The notes under the pieces are model-generated. The model was not told the origin of the DNA. It was given only the letters and a program-made list of their open reading frames with translations, and did not search any database. From CAVSWT01 sp963777515 (lineage in GTDB: Bacteria; Bacteroidota; Ignavibacteria; Ignavibacteriales; Ignavibacteriaceae), in NCBI GenBank assembly GCA_963777515.1, contig CAVZQU010000021.1, positions 1 to 64,000 on the forward strand: DNA of 64,000 nt, given 5' to 3'. Below are positions 63,757-64,000 of the stretch, piece by piece (within the stretch, counting starts at the first letter, position 1; every line of letters begins with the position of its first letter). The translations under genes and the position numbers were made by a program.

Positions 63757-64000
63757 TTAATTTTTCTTTACAATTTCATTTATGTTTTTTTCAATTTCTG
63801 TAGTTAGATTGACAACGATATCCAGTGCCCCGGCATTTATATTTTTATAAACAGCTTGATTACTTATCTTAAGTTTCTTTGAAATCTCTTTTGCACTTAA
63901 ATCTTCATACATCATAATTAAAATTGCTAAACGTAGTAGCTTTCCAATTTTCAGCAAAATGTGAAATTAAAAACAAAGTCTGCTGAATTAAGTGTAGATC
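63757..64000 (-). CDS. SatD-like protein, C-terminal part, frameshifted and cut by the window edge
   Basis: About 80 residues are visible. A helix-turn-helix-like end (LSAKEISKKLKISNQAVYKN) follows a helical segment (LIQQTLFLISHFAENW) that lies in the other frame. The two join if one A is removed at 63941-63945. The layout with the downstream DUF3307-like gene supports SatD; the sequence alone is too short for certainty. Confidence 0.45.

Overview
The window comes from a low-GC (about one third G+C by eye) member of the Bacteroidota/Chlorobiota/Ignavibacteriota group, most likely an Ignavibacteria-type organism. The signs are a C-terminal type IX secretion sorting domain, a short RpoD (284 aa), DUF4175 and DUF4159 proteins, a B12-dependent ribonucleotide reductase, EutN-type microcompartment vertex proteins, and promoters of the Bacteroidota form (TTTG/TTG about 20 bases before TAnnTTTG). 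The species call is inference; no 16S gene is present.

Layout. 1-7.2 kb: an alpha-2-macroglobulin-like lipoprotein (cut by the window edge), a mobile-repeat-like element, a CDF metal transporter, two tiny lipoproteins, a small membrane protein, a DUF4175/DUF4159 pair and an EVE-domain protein. 7.6-11.2 kb: nrdJ. 11.3-17.4 kb: a disrupted small membrane gene, an NlpC/P60 lipoprotein, rpoD, two EutN/CcmL vertex proteins, deoB and a GAF/degenerate-GGDEF protein. 17.4-49.5 kb: a nearly continuous minus-strand block for translation and transcription. In transcription order it runs tRNA-Tyr, tRNA-Gly, tRNA-Thr, rpmG, tRNA-Trp, secE, nusG, rplK, rplA, rplJ, rplL, rpoB, rpoC (terminator); rpsL, rpsG, fusA, tuf (terminator); then the complete S10, spc and alpha operons from rpsJ to rplQ (terminator); then engB. 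A tRNA-Gln gene lies inside the spc operon. 49.6-64 kb: accessory and housekeeping genes: an outer-membrane barrel protein, comM/yifB, a membrane-anchored MutS-like ATPase, a T9SS-sorted protein, nuoGHI, ald, an M16 protease, a small carboxypeptidase-regulatory-like protein, and a membrane protein with a SatD-like partner (cut by the edge).

Two points matter when reading the annotation. First, at least ten genes, including the essential rplA, are split by single-base shifts. In nearly every case the protein resumes in the +1 frame, as though one extra base were present. This looks like insertion-type sequencing or assembly error more than biology, so these genes are annotated as single loci with the break described. 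Second, the intergenic spaces of the accessory parts hold palindromic, MITE-like repeats and two decayed tRNA copies (Thr and Gly) carrying short hairpins of the same ATCCCGAT/ATCGGGAT type.

The central block joins ribosome, elongation factor, Sec translocon and RNA polymerase genes, with a promoter, internal attenuator and terminators visible. The flanks carry envelope and stress functions. No CRISPR array, prophage, rRNA gene or intact transposase gene was seen.
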